Of a stretch of 64,000 nt of DNA, positions 26,851 to 36,123 are shown one piece after another. The first letter of the stretch is position 1. The number at the start of each line of letters is the position of its first letter. The stretch lies in assembly GCA_017418975.1 (NCBI GenBank), contig JAFOMG010000032.1:62001-126000 (forward strand), in the 5' to 3' direction. The notes under the pieces are model-generated. The model ran no database searches, was not told the origin of the DNA, and saw only the letters and a program-made list of their open reading frames with translations. A program made the translations under genes and the position numbers. Origin of the DNA: Sphingomonas sp. (lineage in GTDB: Bacteria; Pseudomonadota; Alphaproteobacteria; Sphingomonadales; Sphingomonadaceae).

Positions 26851-29072
26851 GCGGCCAGCGCTCCGGTCCAGCTCTCGCCGGGGGCGATGCGGATCTCGCC
26901 GTCATGGTGCCCGATGGTGATCGCGGGGCCCGAGACGGCGCGATAGGTGATCTGGTCGCCCGCCACCTCGACGCGCACCAGCGTGCCGCGCCAGACCAGG
27001 CCGAAGCCATAGCCCTGCCAGGCTACGGGGCGAGTGGGGCGGAAGCGCAGCGCCGGCCCATGGGGGCGGAAGCCCGCAAAGCCCCAGACCAGCGCCAGCC
27101 AGGAGCCCGCCAGCGCCGCCATATGGACGCCGTGCCCGGTATTGCCGTGGCGATCGTCGATATCGACCAGGCTGGTCTCCGCGAAGAAGCGCAGCGCCTG
27201 TGCCTCGTGCCCGACCTCGCTCGCCAGGATCGCGAAGGTGGAGGCGGAGAGCGTGGAATCATGCGTGGTGATCGGCTCGTAATGGTCGAACACGCGGCGC
27301 TTGCGCTCCGCCGAGACCTCCTCGCCGCCCAGCACCATGGCGAGCACCAGATCGGCCTGTTTCGAGACCTGGTGCCGGTAAAGCGTCATCGGGTGATAAT
27401 GGAGCAGCAGCGGGAATTCGGACGCAGGCGTGCCGGCCAGGTCCCAGCGGGGCTTGTCGAGGAAGCTCGCATCCTGCGCGTCGAGCTCGCGCGCCGCGTC
27501 CCAGGGCAGGTGCAGCGCATCGGCGACGCGGCCGAACTCGGCGAGCTCGTCCGCGTCCAGCGCCATGTCGGCGGCCAGGCCGGCCCAGGTCTCGGGCGCC
27601 AGCGCGGCGACGCGCGCGGCGGCGGAGGCGGCGAGGCGCAGATGCTTCTGCGCCATGCGGTTGGTGTACCAGTTATCGTCGACCAGCGCGGTATATTCGT
27701 CCGGGCCGGTGACGCCGCGCAGATGGAACCGCCCATCCGCCCAATCGCCCAGCGCCAGCCAGATCCGCGCGGTCTCGACCAGCATGCGCGCGCCGTGCTC
27801 GACCAGGAAGGCTTCGTCCCCGGTCGCATCGACATAGGCGCCGATCGCGAAGGCGATGGCCGAATTGATGTGATATTGCGCCGACCCGCTCGGATAATGG
27901 GCCGAGCATTCGCGGCCCTCGATCGTGCGCCAGGCATAGAGCGCGCCCTTGCGATGATCGAGCGCGCGGGCATTGGCGAAGGCGGCGTCGAGCGTGTGCG
28001 CCCGGTAGACGAGCATCGCCCGGGCAATGTCGGGCGCGAGCACCGAGAGCACCGGCAGCATGAATGCTTCGGTGTCCCAGAAATAATGGCCCTCATAGCC
28101 TTCGCCGGTCAGGCCCTTGGCCGCCGCGCTCGAACGGCCGTCGCGCCCCGCCGAAGCGAAGAGGTGGAAGAGGTTGGCGCGCAGGGTCGCGGCGAGGCGC
28201 GGCTCGCCGGCAATGGCGAGATCGGCGGCGGCCCAGAAACCGTCTAGCAGCGCATGCTGCGCGGCCGCGGCGGCTTCGAACCCGGCGGCGAGCGCGGTGT
28301 CGGCGAGCGCGGCGGCCCGTTCGGCCAGCGCGTCCGAGCCGTCGCGTCCGGTGGCGAAGCCAGTGGTCGCCAGCAGCCAGCCCGCGTCCTCGCGGGTGCG
28401 CTGCACGGCGGCGACGGCGATGCCGCTGCCGGGCAGGCGCTCGACGACGATATCCTCCGCCGCCTGCTCGGTCTCGAAGCCCCGCGAGGCGAGGTTCACG
28501 CCGATGCGCGGATCGTCCGACTGGGCGGCGCCATGAGGGGCCCGGGCGAGGCGGGGATGCAGCGTGACGCTGCCCGCGCCTTCGATTTCTGCCTGGAGCC
28601 GGCGGACCAGCAGCGTGCTGCCGTCGAGCGGCACGATCCGCTCGGTGCGGATGCGCAGCAGCCGTCCGTCGGGCAGGGACCAGCGCGTCTCGCGGCGGAG
28701 CATGCCCGCGCGCAGGTCGAGCGTGCGCCGAGTCGCCGAGCGCAGCGTCGTGAAATCGATTGCTTCGCCATCGATCCGCACCTCCATGCCCAGGGCTTCG
28801 GCAACGGGCACGCGCGAATCGGAGCGGGCGGCGAAGCCCTTGAGCTTTTCGTGATAATGGATCGGCGCCTGTTCATAGGCATGGGCCAGGAAGGTGGTGG
28901 CCTCGGCACGCTCCTCGATCGCCCCGCGCACGCCGATCGCGCCGTTGGAGAGCGCGAGAATCGTCGCTGCCCAGCCCTCGCGGGCCGGGTCGTCGCCGAT
29001 CACGTCCAGCGACCAGCCGTCCTCCGCGAAGAGCACTCCATCTTCCGCGCCGTTCAATGTCCGAGCCAACAC
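26847..29072 (-). CDS. GH65 disaccharide phosphorylase (maltose/kojibiose/trehalose type)
   Basis: The 741-residue cytoplasmic enzyme shows the N-terminal beta-sandwich, an (alpha/alpha)6 barrel with FWDTEAFMLPVL, and the catalytic acid in GVTGPDEYTALVDDNWYTN (Glu about 459). KQADLVLAMVLGGEE and YEPITTHDSTLSAS belong to the phosphate-binding region of GH65 phosphorylases. These cleave alpha-linked glucose disaccharides with phosphate to beta-glucose-1-phosphate plus glucose. The exact disaccharide (maltose, kojibiose, trehalose or nigerose) cannot be assigned by eye. It is coupled to pgmB, and a LacI-type operator candidate lies just upstream. Confidence 0.9.
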   Translation of the reverse strand: MLARTLNGAEDGVLFAEDGWSLDVIGDDPAREGWAATILALSNGAIGVRGAIEERAEATTFLAHAYEQAPIHYHEKLKGFAARSDSRVPVAEALGMEVRIDGEAIDFTTLRSATRRTLDLRAGMLRRETRWSLPDGRLLRIRTERIVPLDGSTLLVRRLQAEIEGAGSVTLHPRLARAPHGAAQSDDPRIGVNLASRGFETEQAAEDIVVERLPGSGIAVAAVQRTREDAGWLLATTGFATGRDGSDALAERAAALADTALAAGFEAAAAAQHALLDGFWAAADLAIAGEPRLAATLRANLFHLFASAGRDGRSSAAAKGLTGEGYEGHYFWDTEAFMLPVLSVLAPDIARAMLVYRAHTLDAAFANARALDHRKGALYAWRTIEGRECSAHYPSGSAQYHINSAIAFAIGAYVDATGDEAFLVEHGARMLVETARIWLALGDWADGRFHLRGVTGPDEYTALVDDNWYTNRMAQKHLRLAASAAARVAALAPETWAGLAADMALDADELAEFGRVADALHLPWDAARELDAQDASFLDKPRWDLAGTPASEFPLLLHYHPMTLYRHQVSKQADLVLAMVLGGEEVSAERKRRVFDHYEPITTHDSTLSASTFAILASEVGHEAQALRFFAETSLVDIDDRHGNTGHGVHMAALAGSWLALVWGFAGFRPHGPALRFRPTRPVAWQGYGFGLVWRGTLVRVEVAGDQITYRAVSGPAITIGHHDGEIRIAPGESWTGALAA

Positions 29073-29113
29073 CCGCTCCCCAACTCTTATGAAAAGTTGC
29101 GTTACAGGCTCTT

Positions 29114-29129
29114 TGATATCGTTTTCAAG
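29114..29129. promoter_or_regulatory. LacI-type operator candidate upstream of the GH65 gene
   Basis: TTGATATCGTTTTCAA has dyad symmetry about the central CG (six of eight positions paired, arms TTGA/TCAA). It shares ATCGTTTTC with the site at 22265. It lies 42 bases before the GH65 start and just downstream of the lacI-type gene. Confidence 0.55.
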
Positions 29130-29196
29130 AACAAAGGATCAGGGTTGTCGCGCGGCGTGGTTTCCGTTCCCTTTCCTTACGGCCTGAGCCGCCCGT

Positions 29197-30231
29197 TCAG
29201 GTATCGCGCACGACGATCTCGGTGGGCAGGGTGGTGGAACGGGCGCGGCCGCCATCGACCTGCTGCATCAGCTTCTCGACGAGCAGTGCGCCGGCCACGT
29301 CGGTCTTCTGGTTGATCGTGGTGATCGCCGGGCTGAAATGGGCGGCGGGCGGAATGTTGTTGTAGCCGACCAGCGCATAGTCGCGCGGCGCGACGAGGCC
29401 CCGCTCCCTGAACGCGCCGGTCACGGCCATGGCGGCGGTGTCCGAAAAGGCGAATACCGCGTCGGGCTGGCGGCCGGCGGCGAGATAGGCGGTGACGGTG
29501 TCGGCGGTGGCGTGGAACGCCATCGAGGCGATCGGCAGGAAATCGACGGTCACATCGGCCTGGTCCCTGGCGGCCGCGCACAGCCCCTCGTAGCGCAGCC
29601 GCAGCTCCTCGTGGCGGATGTCGCCGACGAACAGCCAGTGCTTGCGGCCTGCGCGCAGGAAATGGCGCCCGGCCAGCTCTCCGCCCAGGAAATTGTCGCT
29701 GCCGACCGAGCAATAGCCGGCATCGGGCGCAACGGCGCCCCAGACCACCAGCGGCACTTCGCTGCGGCCGAGCTCGCGCAGCATCGTGTCGCGGGTGCCC
29801 TGGCCGAGCACGATGAACCCGTCGGCGCCCCGCGCCTGGTAGAAGTCGCGAAAGGCGCGGACGTCCTCGAGCCCGGGCGGGGAGAGGAGGAGGTCCTGGT
29901 TGCGGATCGACAATGCTTCCGAGACGCCGGCGAGCAGTTCGAAGATGAAGGGATCGCCGATGGCGCCGTGCCGGTGCGAGCCGAAATCGAGCATCACCGC
30001 CACTGTGTTGGTGCGGGTATGCCGCAGCTTGGCGGCGTTGCGGTTGACGGCATAGCCATGCTGGCGCGCCACTTCCATCACCCGCTCGCGCGTTTCCTCG
30101 GTCACCAGCGGGCTGCCGTTGAGCACGCGCGACACGGTGGGCGTGGAAACCTGCGCCAGGCGCGCAATGTCCTGCATGGTGAGTCGGGCGCCCGTCTTGC
30201 CGGGCCGCTCCTTGGCGGTCTTCCTCGTCAT
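29197..30231 (-). CDS. LacI-family transcriptional repressor (first)
   Basis: The 344-residue protein has the N-terminal helix-turn-helix and hinge (TMQDIARLAQVSTPTVSRVL, NRNAAKLRHTRTN) followed by a periplasmic-binding-protein-like effector domain (VAVMLDFGSHRHG, GADGFIVLGQGTRD, DAVFAFSDTAAMAVTGAFRE, VGYNNIPPAAHFSPAITTI). LacI members repress sugar genes until an inducer sugar binds. It is encoded directly before the GH65-pgmB unit on the same strand, with an operator-like dyad in the gap, so it is the best candidate regulator of that unit and of the TonB receptor at 19.6-22.2 kb. Confidence 0.94.
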   Translation of the reverse strand: MTRKTAKERPGKTGARLTMQDIARLAQVSTPTVSRVLNGSPLVTEETRERVMEVARQHGYAVNRNAAKLRHTRTNTVAVMLDFGSHRHGAIGDPFIFELLAGVSEALSIRNQDLLLSPPGLEDVRAFRDFYQARGADGFIVLGQGTRDTMLRELGRSEVPLVVWGAVAPDAGYCSVGSDNFLGGELAGRHFLRAGRKHWLFVGDIRHEELRLRYEGLCAAARDQADVTVDFLPIASMAFHATADTVTAYLAAGRQPDAVFAFSDTAAMAVTGAFRERGLVAPRDYALVGYNNIPPAAHFSPAITTINQKTDVAGALLVEKLMQQVDGGRARSTTLPTEIVVRDT

Positions 30232-30303
30232 CGCCCGCTTTATGGGCGCACAACCGCGCCGCAGTAAACCGCAAGCGGCCCATCCCGGTTCAGCTTATTC
30301 GCT

Positions 30304-30324
30304 CCCCTCCCTTGCAGGGAGGGG
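30304..30324. repeat. GC-rich palindrome between the two lacI-type genes
   Basis: CCCCTCCC, a TTGCA loop and GGGAGGGG give a perfect 8-bp stem. Such CCCTCCC/GGGAGGG units recur in sphingomonad intergenic regions. It stands 17 bases after the stop of the leftward second lacI gene, where it may end or stabilise that transcript. Confidence 0.5.
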
Positions 30325-30341
30325 GAATGGGGCCGAACTCC

Positions 30342-31364
30342 TCAGCTTGTTCTGCGGACGATCAGCCGGGGCGGGAGCAGCCGCATCTCGGACGAATGGT
30401 TGCCGATCTCGCCGATCAGCGTGTCGACCAGCATCTCGCCCGCGGCATTGTAATCCTGCGCGACGGTGGTGAGCGGGGGATTGGTAAGGCTGGCGGCGGG
30501 GATGTCGTCGAAGCCGACCACCGATATGTCGCCGGGCACCGACTTGCCCGCTTCCTGCAGCGCCCGCAGCGCGCCCATCGCGATCAGGTCCGAAGCGGCG
30601 AAGATCGCGTCGAAGGGCACCCGGCCCGCGAGCAGCCGGCGCGCGGCCTCGAATCCCGATTCCTCGATCGACAGCGCGCCGGTCTGCAGGCGCGGATCGG
30701 GCTCGATCCCGGCTTCGAGCTGGATGTCGCAAAAGCCGTGATAGCGGTCGCGGAACTCGGGATAATGGCTGGTCGCCTCGCCGATAAAGGCCAGCCGGCG
30801 GCGGCCCTGGGCGAGGAGATGCGCGGCGGCGAGCCGCCCGCCGAGCATGTTGTCGCAGCCGATCGTGGTGCCCAGCCCGTCCAGCTCCACCGATCCCCAG
30901 CGCACGAAATGCGTGCCCTGGCGGACCAGGTCCTGCAGCCGGGCGCGGTACAGCTCGTAATCGCCATAGCCGAGCAGGATCAGCCCGTCGGCCTTGCGCG
31001 CGTCCTCATAATCCTTGTGCCAGTTCGACGAGAGCTGCTGGAACGAGGTGAGCAGGTCGTAGCCGCGCTTGGCGCAGGTGCGCAGGATCGAGCCGAGCAT
31101 CGCCAGGAAGAAGGGGTTGATCGCGGTGCCGTCGGGCAGCGGGTCCTCGAAGAAGAGCAGGGCGAGCGTGCTGCTCTGGCCGCGGCGCAGCGAGGACGCG
31201 TTCTTGTCGACCTTGTAGCCGAGCTGGGCCGCGATCGCCTCGATCCGCTTGCGCGTGCCTTCGTTCACGGTGGGATCGCCGCGCAGGGCACGGCTCACCG
31301 TCGGCTGCGAGACTCCCGCCAGTGCCGCGATGTCGAACGATGTCGGCTTGTCCGGCGAGGCCAT
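30342..31364 (-). CDS. LacI-family transcriptional repressor (second)
   Basis: The 340-residue protein starts at the ATG after GGGAGCGGC; an in-frame upstream ATG at 31412 is less likely. Helix-turn-helix: FDIAALAGVSQPTVSRALRG, hinge KNASSLRRGQSS. The effector domain has LALLFFEDPLP, KADGLILLGYGDYEL, TIGCDNMLGGRLAAAHLL, DAIFAASDLIAMGALRALQE and VGFDDIPAASLTNPPLTTV. It is divergent from the MalA-type receptor operon, with a symmetric ATACGTAT in the shared gap, so it most likely represses the alpha-glucan operon at 31.6-43.1 kb. This matches the place of the LacI regulator in the Caulobacter maltose cluster. Confidence 0.94.
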   Translation of the reverse strand: MASPDKPTSFDIAALAGVSQPTVSRALRGDPTVNEGTRKRIEAIAAQLGYKVDKNASSLRRGQSSTLALLFFEDPLPDGTAINPFFLAMLGSILRTCAKRGYDLLTSFQQLSSNWHKDYEDARKADGLILLGYGDYELYRARLQDLVRQGTHFVRWGSVELDGLGTTIGCDNMLGGRLAAAHLLAQGRRRLAFIGEATSHYPEFRDRYHGFCDIQLEAGIEPDPRLQTGALSIEESGFEAARRLLAGRVPFDAIFAASDLIAMGALRALQEAGKSVPGDISVVGFDDIPAASLTNPPLTTVAQDYNAAGEMLVDTLIGEIGNHSSEMRLLPPRLIVRRTS

Positions 31365-31448
31365 GCCGCTCCCTGCTCCCCAGCCGCGCGAATTGTTGCG
31401 CGCTTGTTGCAACTAGCCTGACTGGGCCGGAAGCGGAAGCAGCGCTGA

Positions 31449-31456
31449 ATACGTAT
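31449..31456. promoter_or_regulatory. Palindromic ATACGTAT, operator candidate for the alpha-glucan operon
   Basis: ATACGTAT, inside GCTGAATACGTATGCGG, is a perfect CG-centred palindrome lying 107 bases before the receptor start and 85 bases before the divergent lacI start. CG-centred palindromes are typical LacI-family sites. The assignment is inferred from position. Confidence 0.45.
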
Positions 31457-31555
31457 GCGGTTGCCTTCACTTGTCGGCCGCATGCGGCGAATTGGGGGAG
31501 GCTTAGAAAAACCGTCGCCAGTGAAAGGCGGCGAGGACCTTTGGGGAGGAAGACG

Positions 31556-34390
31556 ATGGCTCAGTCCAATCACGCCGAGATTCTGCGCGCCCGTTCGGCG
31601 CTTTCGCTGGGAACGAGCAGCCGCGCGCTCGGCGCCGCACTGCTGCTGCTGGGCGCGACCCCGGCCTTCGCCCAGGACGCCACGCCGGCACCGGCACCCG
31701 CCGACCAGGCGGAGGAGGGCAACCTCATCGTCACCGGCATCCGCGCCTCGCTGACTTCCTCGGCGAACATCAAGCGCAACAACGTCACGATCGTCGATTC
31801 GGTCTCTTCGGAGGATATCGGCAAGCTGCCCGACGTCTCGATCGCCGACTCGCTGGCGCGCATCCCCGGCGTCACTGCCCAGCGGCTCGAGGGGCGCGAC
31901 CAGCGCCTGTCGATCCGCGGCCTTGGCCCGGACTTCTCGACCACGCTGCTGAACGGCCGCGAGCAGGTCACCGTCGGCGACAATCGCGGCGTGGAATATG
32001 ATCAATATCCGTCCGAATTCTTCAAGAACGTCAATGTCTACAAGTCGGCCGACGCCTCGCTGATCGCGGCGGGGATCTCGGGCACGGTCGACCTGCGCAT
32101 GCTGCGCCCGCTCGACCAGAAGAAGGACACGTTCGTCGTCTCGCTGCGCGGCCAGATGAACGAGAAGGACAAGCTCAACCCCGACGGCACGCGCTATGGC
32201 TATAAGGCCTCTGCTACATATGTCGGCAAGTTCGCCGGCGACACGCTGGGCATCGCGCTGGGCGTCTCGGCGCAGAATACGCCGACCCAGATCGAGCGCT
32301 ACGCCGCCTGGGGCTTCCCGAACGATCCGCTCGCCGGCGGCAACCTGTTCCTCGGCGGCGCCAAGCCCTATGTCCAGTCGAACCTGCTGAAGCGCTATGG
32401 CGGAGTCGCCACCATCGAATGGGCGCCGAGCGAGAATTTCCACTCGACCTTCGACGCGCTCTATTCGAACTTCAAGGAAACCCAGCATCTGCGCGGCATC
32501 GAGTTCGGCGTGGCGCCGGCCTGGGGCTCGGGCGGCGTGATCGCGCCGGGCTATACGGTGCGCGACGGGCTGGTCACCGAAGCGACGATCAGCAACCTCG
32601 TCGCCGTCCAGCGCAACGACCTCAACGAGCGCAAGGCCGAGAATATCTCGCTGGGCTGGAACAACGACCTGAAGCTCAGCGACACGATCCACCTCAATGT
32701 GGACGCCAGCTGGAGCCGCGCCACCCGCACCGACTTCCTGCTCGAGACCTATTCGGGCACCGGCTATAATTCGAGCGGCGCCAAGGACACGATCAGGATC
32801 CGCCAGAACAGCGACGGCACCTATGACATCGTGCCGACGATCGACTATTCGAACACCGGCGTCATCCGCCTGACCGATCCGCGCGGCTGGGGTTATAACG
32901 GCACCACCGCGGTGGTGCAGGCCGGCTTCCTCAACCGGCCCGATTTCGTCGACGACCTCAAGGCGCTGCGTGCCAGCCTGAAGGGCGAGATCAGCGGCAG
33001 CGTGCTGAGCGCCTGGGAAGTGGGCGGCAATTTCAGCCGCCGCAAGAAGGAGAGCAACTACACCAGCTACTTCCTCTGCCCCAAGGGCGGCGGCACCAAC
33101 TGCACCGTCGCCAGCGGCACGCCGACCAGCCTGGCGGTGCCGAACGACGTGCTGCTCGGCGAGACGGTGAGCCTCGACTATCTGGGCGTGCCCCGGATGC
33201 TGACCGTCGATCCGATGAAGGTCTATGGCCTGCTCAACTCGGTGTACGACAACCGGCCGGATTCGCTGGTGCGCGACAATGTCGTGAGCGAGGACGTGTG
33301 GACCGGCTATGCCAAGCTGACCGTGGACGGCACGGTGGGCGACAAGCCGCTCAAGGGCTCGCTCGGCCTGCAGGTGATCCGCACCAAGCAGCAATCGTCG
33401 GGGCAGATCGCGGCGCTGGTGGGCGGCGTCGTGACGATCTCGCAGGTGGCGGGCTCGGTCAGCTACACCAATTTCCTGCCTTCCGCCTCGTTCAGCCTCG
33501 AGCTGGAGCCGAGCTTCTACATCAAGCTCGGCGCCGCGCAGACCATGGTGCGCCCGCGCCTCGACCAGGAGCGCATCACCCAGGCAGTATCGATCGACCT
33601 CTCGAAGATCGGCCTGGGCGGCCAGCCGCAGAACAGCCCGTTCAGCTCGAACGGCGGCAATTATCGCCTGCGCCCCTATCAGTCGACCAACATCGACATC
33701 TCGTTCGAGAAGTATCTGGGCAATAGCGGCGGCTATCTGGCGCTGACCGGCTTCTTCAAGCACCTGACCGATTTCGTCGATCCGAACAATTCGGTGCTAT
33801 ACGACTTCTCGCCGCTGCTTGCCGCGCTCACGCCGGCGCAGCGTGCCATCGTGGTCGCGCAGAACGCGCAGATCGGCCTGGTCAGCTCGCCCAAGAACAC
33901 CGGACGCGGCGATATCCTGGGCGTGGAAGCCACCGCGTCGCTGCCCTTCACCGTGTTCAGCCAGGCGCTGGACGGCTTCGGCATCTTCGCCAGCGGCACC
34001 TATGTCGACAGCAAGATCCGCTACGCCAACAACGTCACGCCGATCACGCTGCCCGGCCAGTCGAAATGGGTCGCCACCGGTACCGCATATTTCGAGAAGA
34101 ACGGCTTCCAGGCGCGTGCGACCTATCGCTGGCGCGACAGCTTCCTGGCGGAGCTGGCCGGCCTTTCCGCGAACCCGGAATATCGCCTGGGCCGTTCGGA
34201 AGGCGTGCTCGATGCGCAGATCGGCTATGAGTTCCGCAACGGCCCGCTGACCGGCCTCTCGATCCTCGCCCAGGCGAAGAACCTGACCGACCAGCCCTTC
34301 GTCACCTCGGAGGCTAGCGATCCCCGCCTGGTGCGCGAATATCAGCGTTACGGCCGCGACTATTATATCGGCATCACGTACAAGTTCTGA
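31556..34390 (+). CDS. TonB-dependent receptor of the Xanthomonas/Caulobacter MalA type
   Basis: The 944-residue protein has a long signal peptide (TSSRALGAALLLLGATPAFAQ), TonB-box-like NLIVTGIRASLTSS, and the plug pattern DSVSSEDIGKLPDVSIADSL, ARIPGVTAQRLEGRDQRLSI, then RGLGPDFSTTLLNGREQ. This pattern defines the 'TonB-Xanth-Caul' receptors, including Caulobacter MalA for maltodextrins. The barrel closes with YYIGITYKF. TTTGGGGAGGAAGACG before the ATG fixes the start. It heads an operon of halogenase, two GH13 enzymes, GH97 and an MFS carrier, which strongly suggests a maltodextrin or other alpha-glucan ligand. Confidence 0.94.
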   Translation: MAQSNHAEILRARSALSLGTSSRALGAALLLLGATPAFAQDATPAPAPADQAEEGNLIVTGIRASLTSSANIKRNNVTIVDSVSSEDIGKLPDVSIADSLARIPGVTAQRLEGRDQRLSIRGLGPDFSTTLLNGREQVTVGDNRGVEYDQYPSEFFKNVNVYKSADASLIAAGISGTVDLRMLRPLDQKKDTFVVSLRGQMNEKDKLNPDGTRYGYKASATYVGKFAGDTLGIALGVSAQNTPTQIERYAAWGFPNDPLAGGNLFLGGAKPYVQSNLLKRYGGVATIEWAPSENFHSTFDALYSNFKETQHLRGIEFGVAPAWGSGGVIAPGYTVRDGLVTEATISNLVAVQRNDLNERKAENISLGWNNDLKLSDTIHLNVDASWSRATRTDFLLETYSGTGYNSSGAKDTIRIRQNSDGTYDIVPTIDYSNTGVIRLTDPRGWGYNGTTAVVQAGFLNRPDFVDDLKALRASLKGEISGSVLSAWEVGGNFSRRKKESNYTSYFLCPKGGGTNCTVASGTPTSLAVPNDVLLGETVSLDYLGVPRMLTVDPMKVYGLLNSVYDNRPDSLVRDNVVSEDVWTGYAKLTVDGTVGDKPLKGSLGLQVIRTKQQSSGQIAALVGGVVTISQVAGSVSYTNFLPSASFSLELEPSFYIKLGAAQTMVRPRLDQERITQAVSIDLSKIGLGGQPQNSPFSSNGGNYRLRPYQSTNIDISFEKYLGNSGGYLALTGFFKHLTDFVDPNNSVLYDFSPLLAALTPAQRAIVVAQNAQIGLVSSPKNTGRGDILGVEATASLPFTVFSQALDGFGIFASGTYVDSKIRYANNVTPITLPGQSKWVATGTAYFEKNGFQARATYRWRDSFLAELAGLSANPEYRLGRSEGVLDAQIGYEFRNGPLTGLSILAQAKNLTDQPFVTSEASDPRLVREYQRYGRDYYIGITYKF

Positions 34391-34447
34391 CGCGTGGAAA
34401 CGCGGCCCGGCCGTGGCGCCGGGCCGCCTGTTTATCGAGGGGCGGAC

Positions 34448-35953
34448 GTGCAGAGTGAGCAGCCGATCCGGATCGTGATCGCCGGCGGCGGCACCGCGGG
34501 CTGGATGGCCGCGGCCGCGTTCGCCCGGTTCCTCGGTCCCCGTTTCCGGGTCGCCCTGGTCGAATCGGAGGAGATCGGCACGGTCGGGGTGGGCGAGGCG
34601 ACGATCCCGCAGATCCGCCTGTTCAACGCCGGCCTGGGCATCGACGAGGACGCTTTCATGGCCGCCACCCAGGCGAGCTTCAAGCTCGGCATCGAGTTCG
34701 TCGGCTGGACGAAGGGCGGGCGCTACATGCACGCGTTCGGCGATGTCGGCCGCGCGAACGGGCTGCTCGCCTTCCAGCACAGCTGGCTGCGCGGCATGGC
34801 CGAGGGCGTCGCCCGGCCGCTTGGCGCCTATTCGCTCAACAATGTGGCGGCGCTGACGAACCGGGTGCAGCGCGGGCCCGCGCGCACGGCGAAGCTGCTG
34901 CCCGAAATGCCCTATGCCTTCCATTTCGACGCGGGCCTCTACGCCCGCTTCCTGCGCGGCCTGGCCGAGAGCGGCGGCGTCGAGCGCGTGGAGGGCCGGA
35001 TCGTCGCGGTTGCGCGCGACGGCGAGAGCGGCGACGTCACCGCCCTGACGCTGGAGGGCGAGCGCGAAGTGGAGGGCGACCTGTTCCTGGATTGCACCGG
35101 CTTCCGCGCCCTGCTGATCGGCGAGACCCTGGGCGTGGGGTTCGAGGCGTGGAGCGACCTGCTCCCCTGCGATCGCGCCATGGCCGTGCCCTCCGCGCGC
35201 GCGCGGGACTTCACCCCCTATACCCGTGCCACCGCGCATGGCGCCGGCTGGCAATGGCGCATCCCGCTTCAGCACCGCACCGGCAACGGGCTGGTCTATG
35301 CGAGCGCGCATCTTTCGGACGACGAGGCGGCGGCGCGCCTGCTCGCCGGCCTGGACGAGCCCGCGCTTGCCGACCCCCGGCCGCTGCGCTTCGCGGCCGG
35401 CAAGCGCCGCGGCTTCTGGAAGCACAATGTGATCGCGCTCGGCCTCGCCAGCGGTTTCCTCGAGCCGCTCGAATCGACCAGCATCCACATGATCCAGTCG
35501 GCGATCGAGCGGATCCTGGACCTGCTTCCGGGCTGCCATGCCTCCCAGACGCAGCGCGACGAATATGATCGCCAGGCGCATCTCGAATATGACCGCGTCC
35601 GCGACTTCCTGGCGCTGCACTATTGGGCGAACGACCGGGACGAACCCTTCTGGGCCGAGCGGCGGGCGGCGGCGCTGCCCGCCGGTCTTTGCCACAAGAT
35701 CGCGCTGTGGCGCGATGCGGGCAGGATCGTGCGCGGCGAGGCCGACCTGTTCAGCGAAGTCGCCTGGCTGCAGGTCCTGGCCGGGCAGGGGATCGCCGCG
35801 GCCGGCTACCACCCGCTCGCCGATGCGCCGCCGCGCGAGCACATCGCGGAGTATCTCGGATTGATCGAATTGTTGAACGCCCGCGAAGCCGGCCAGATGG
35901 CGGACCACGCGGCCTATGTGGCGCAGCATTGTTCGGGGGAGGCCGCTGCATGA
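34448..35953 (+). CDS. Flavin-dependent tryptophan-halogenase family protein (second copy)
   Basis: The 501-residue protein has FAD motif GGGTAGWM, WQWRIP signature, SGFLEPLESTSIHM, and a lysine in ASFKLGIEF at exactly residue 79 if translation starts at GTG 34448 (GAGGGGCG ribosome site), the same number as catalytic Lys79 of PrnA/RebH. It should be chemically competent. It is embedded in the MalA-type receptor/amylase operon. Family members in such operons (including BrvH-like and Xanthomonas enzymes) accept indoles in vitro, but the physiological substrate is unknown. It differs clearly from the first copy over the substrate-side segments (ARDFTPYTRATAHGAG versus EHTTPFTRSTARPAG). Confidence 0.9.
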   Translation: MQSEQPIRIVIAGGGTAGWMAAAAFARFLGPRFRVALVESEEIGTVGVGEATIPQIRLFNAGLGIDEDAFMAATQASFKLGIEFVGWTKGGRYMHAFGDVGRANGLLAFQHSWLRGMAEGVARPLGAYSLNNVAALTNRVQRGPARTAKLLPEMPYAFHFDAGLYARFLRGLAESGGVERVEGRIVAVARDGESGDVTALTLEGEREVEGDLFLDCTGFRALLIGETLGVGFEAWSDLLPCDRAMAVPSARARDFTPYTRATAHGAGWQWRIPLQHRTGNGLVYASAHLSDDEAAARLLAGLDEPALADPRPLRFAAGKRRGFWKHNVIALGLASGFLEPLESTSIHMIQSAIERILDLLPGCHASQTQRDEYDRQAHLEYDRVRDFLALHYWANDRDEPFWAERRAAALPAGLCHKIALWRDAGRIVRGEADLFSEVAWLQVLAGQGIAAAGYHPLADAPPREHIAEYLGLIELLNAREAGQMADHAAYVAQHCSGEAAA

Positions 35954-35983
35954 AAGGCGTGTCGTCATCCCCGAAAACCCTAT

Positions 35984-36120
35984 CGTCATCCCTGCATAGG
36001 CGGGGATCCAGGGCCATTGGCGGAATGGGCGGGGCTCGCTTCGGCCTGTCCGGCGGCCGAGCGCTCGATAGCGCCGGTTGTTCCGCGCTACCCTGGATCC
36101 CCGCTTTCGCGGGAATGACG
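35984..36120. repeat. REP-like inverted repeat inside the alpha-glucan operon
   Basis: The arms at 35984-36013 (CGTCATCCCTGCATAGGCGG and on) and 36091-36120 (CCCTGGATCCCCGCTTTCGC and on) are about 30 bases each and largely complementary, around a 77-base spacer. The frame upstream of the amylase signal peptide stays open across the element, and its right arm encodes WIPAFAGMT, a peptide familiar from translated REP-type repeats. The ATGA at 35950-35953, which overlaps the halogenase stop, may mark the ancestral start of the amylase gene. Confidence 0.8.
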
Positions 36121-36123
36121 AAG

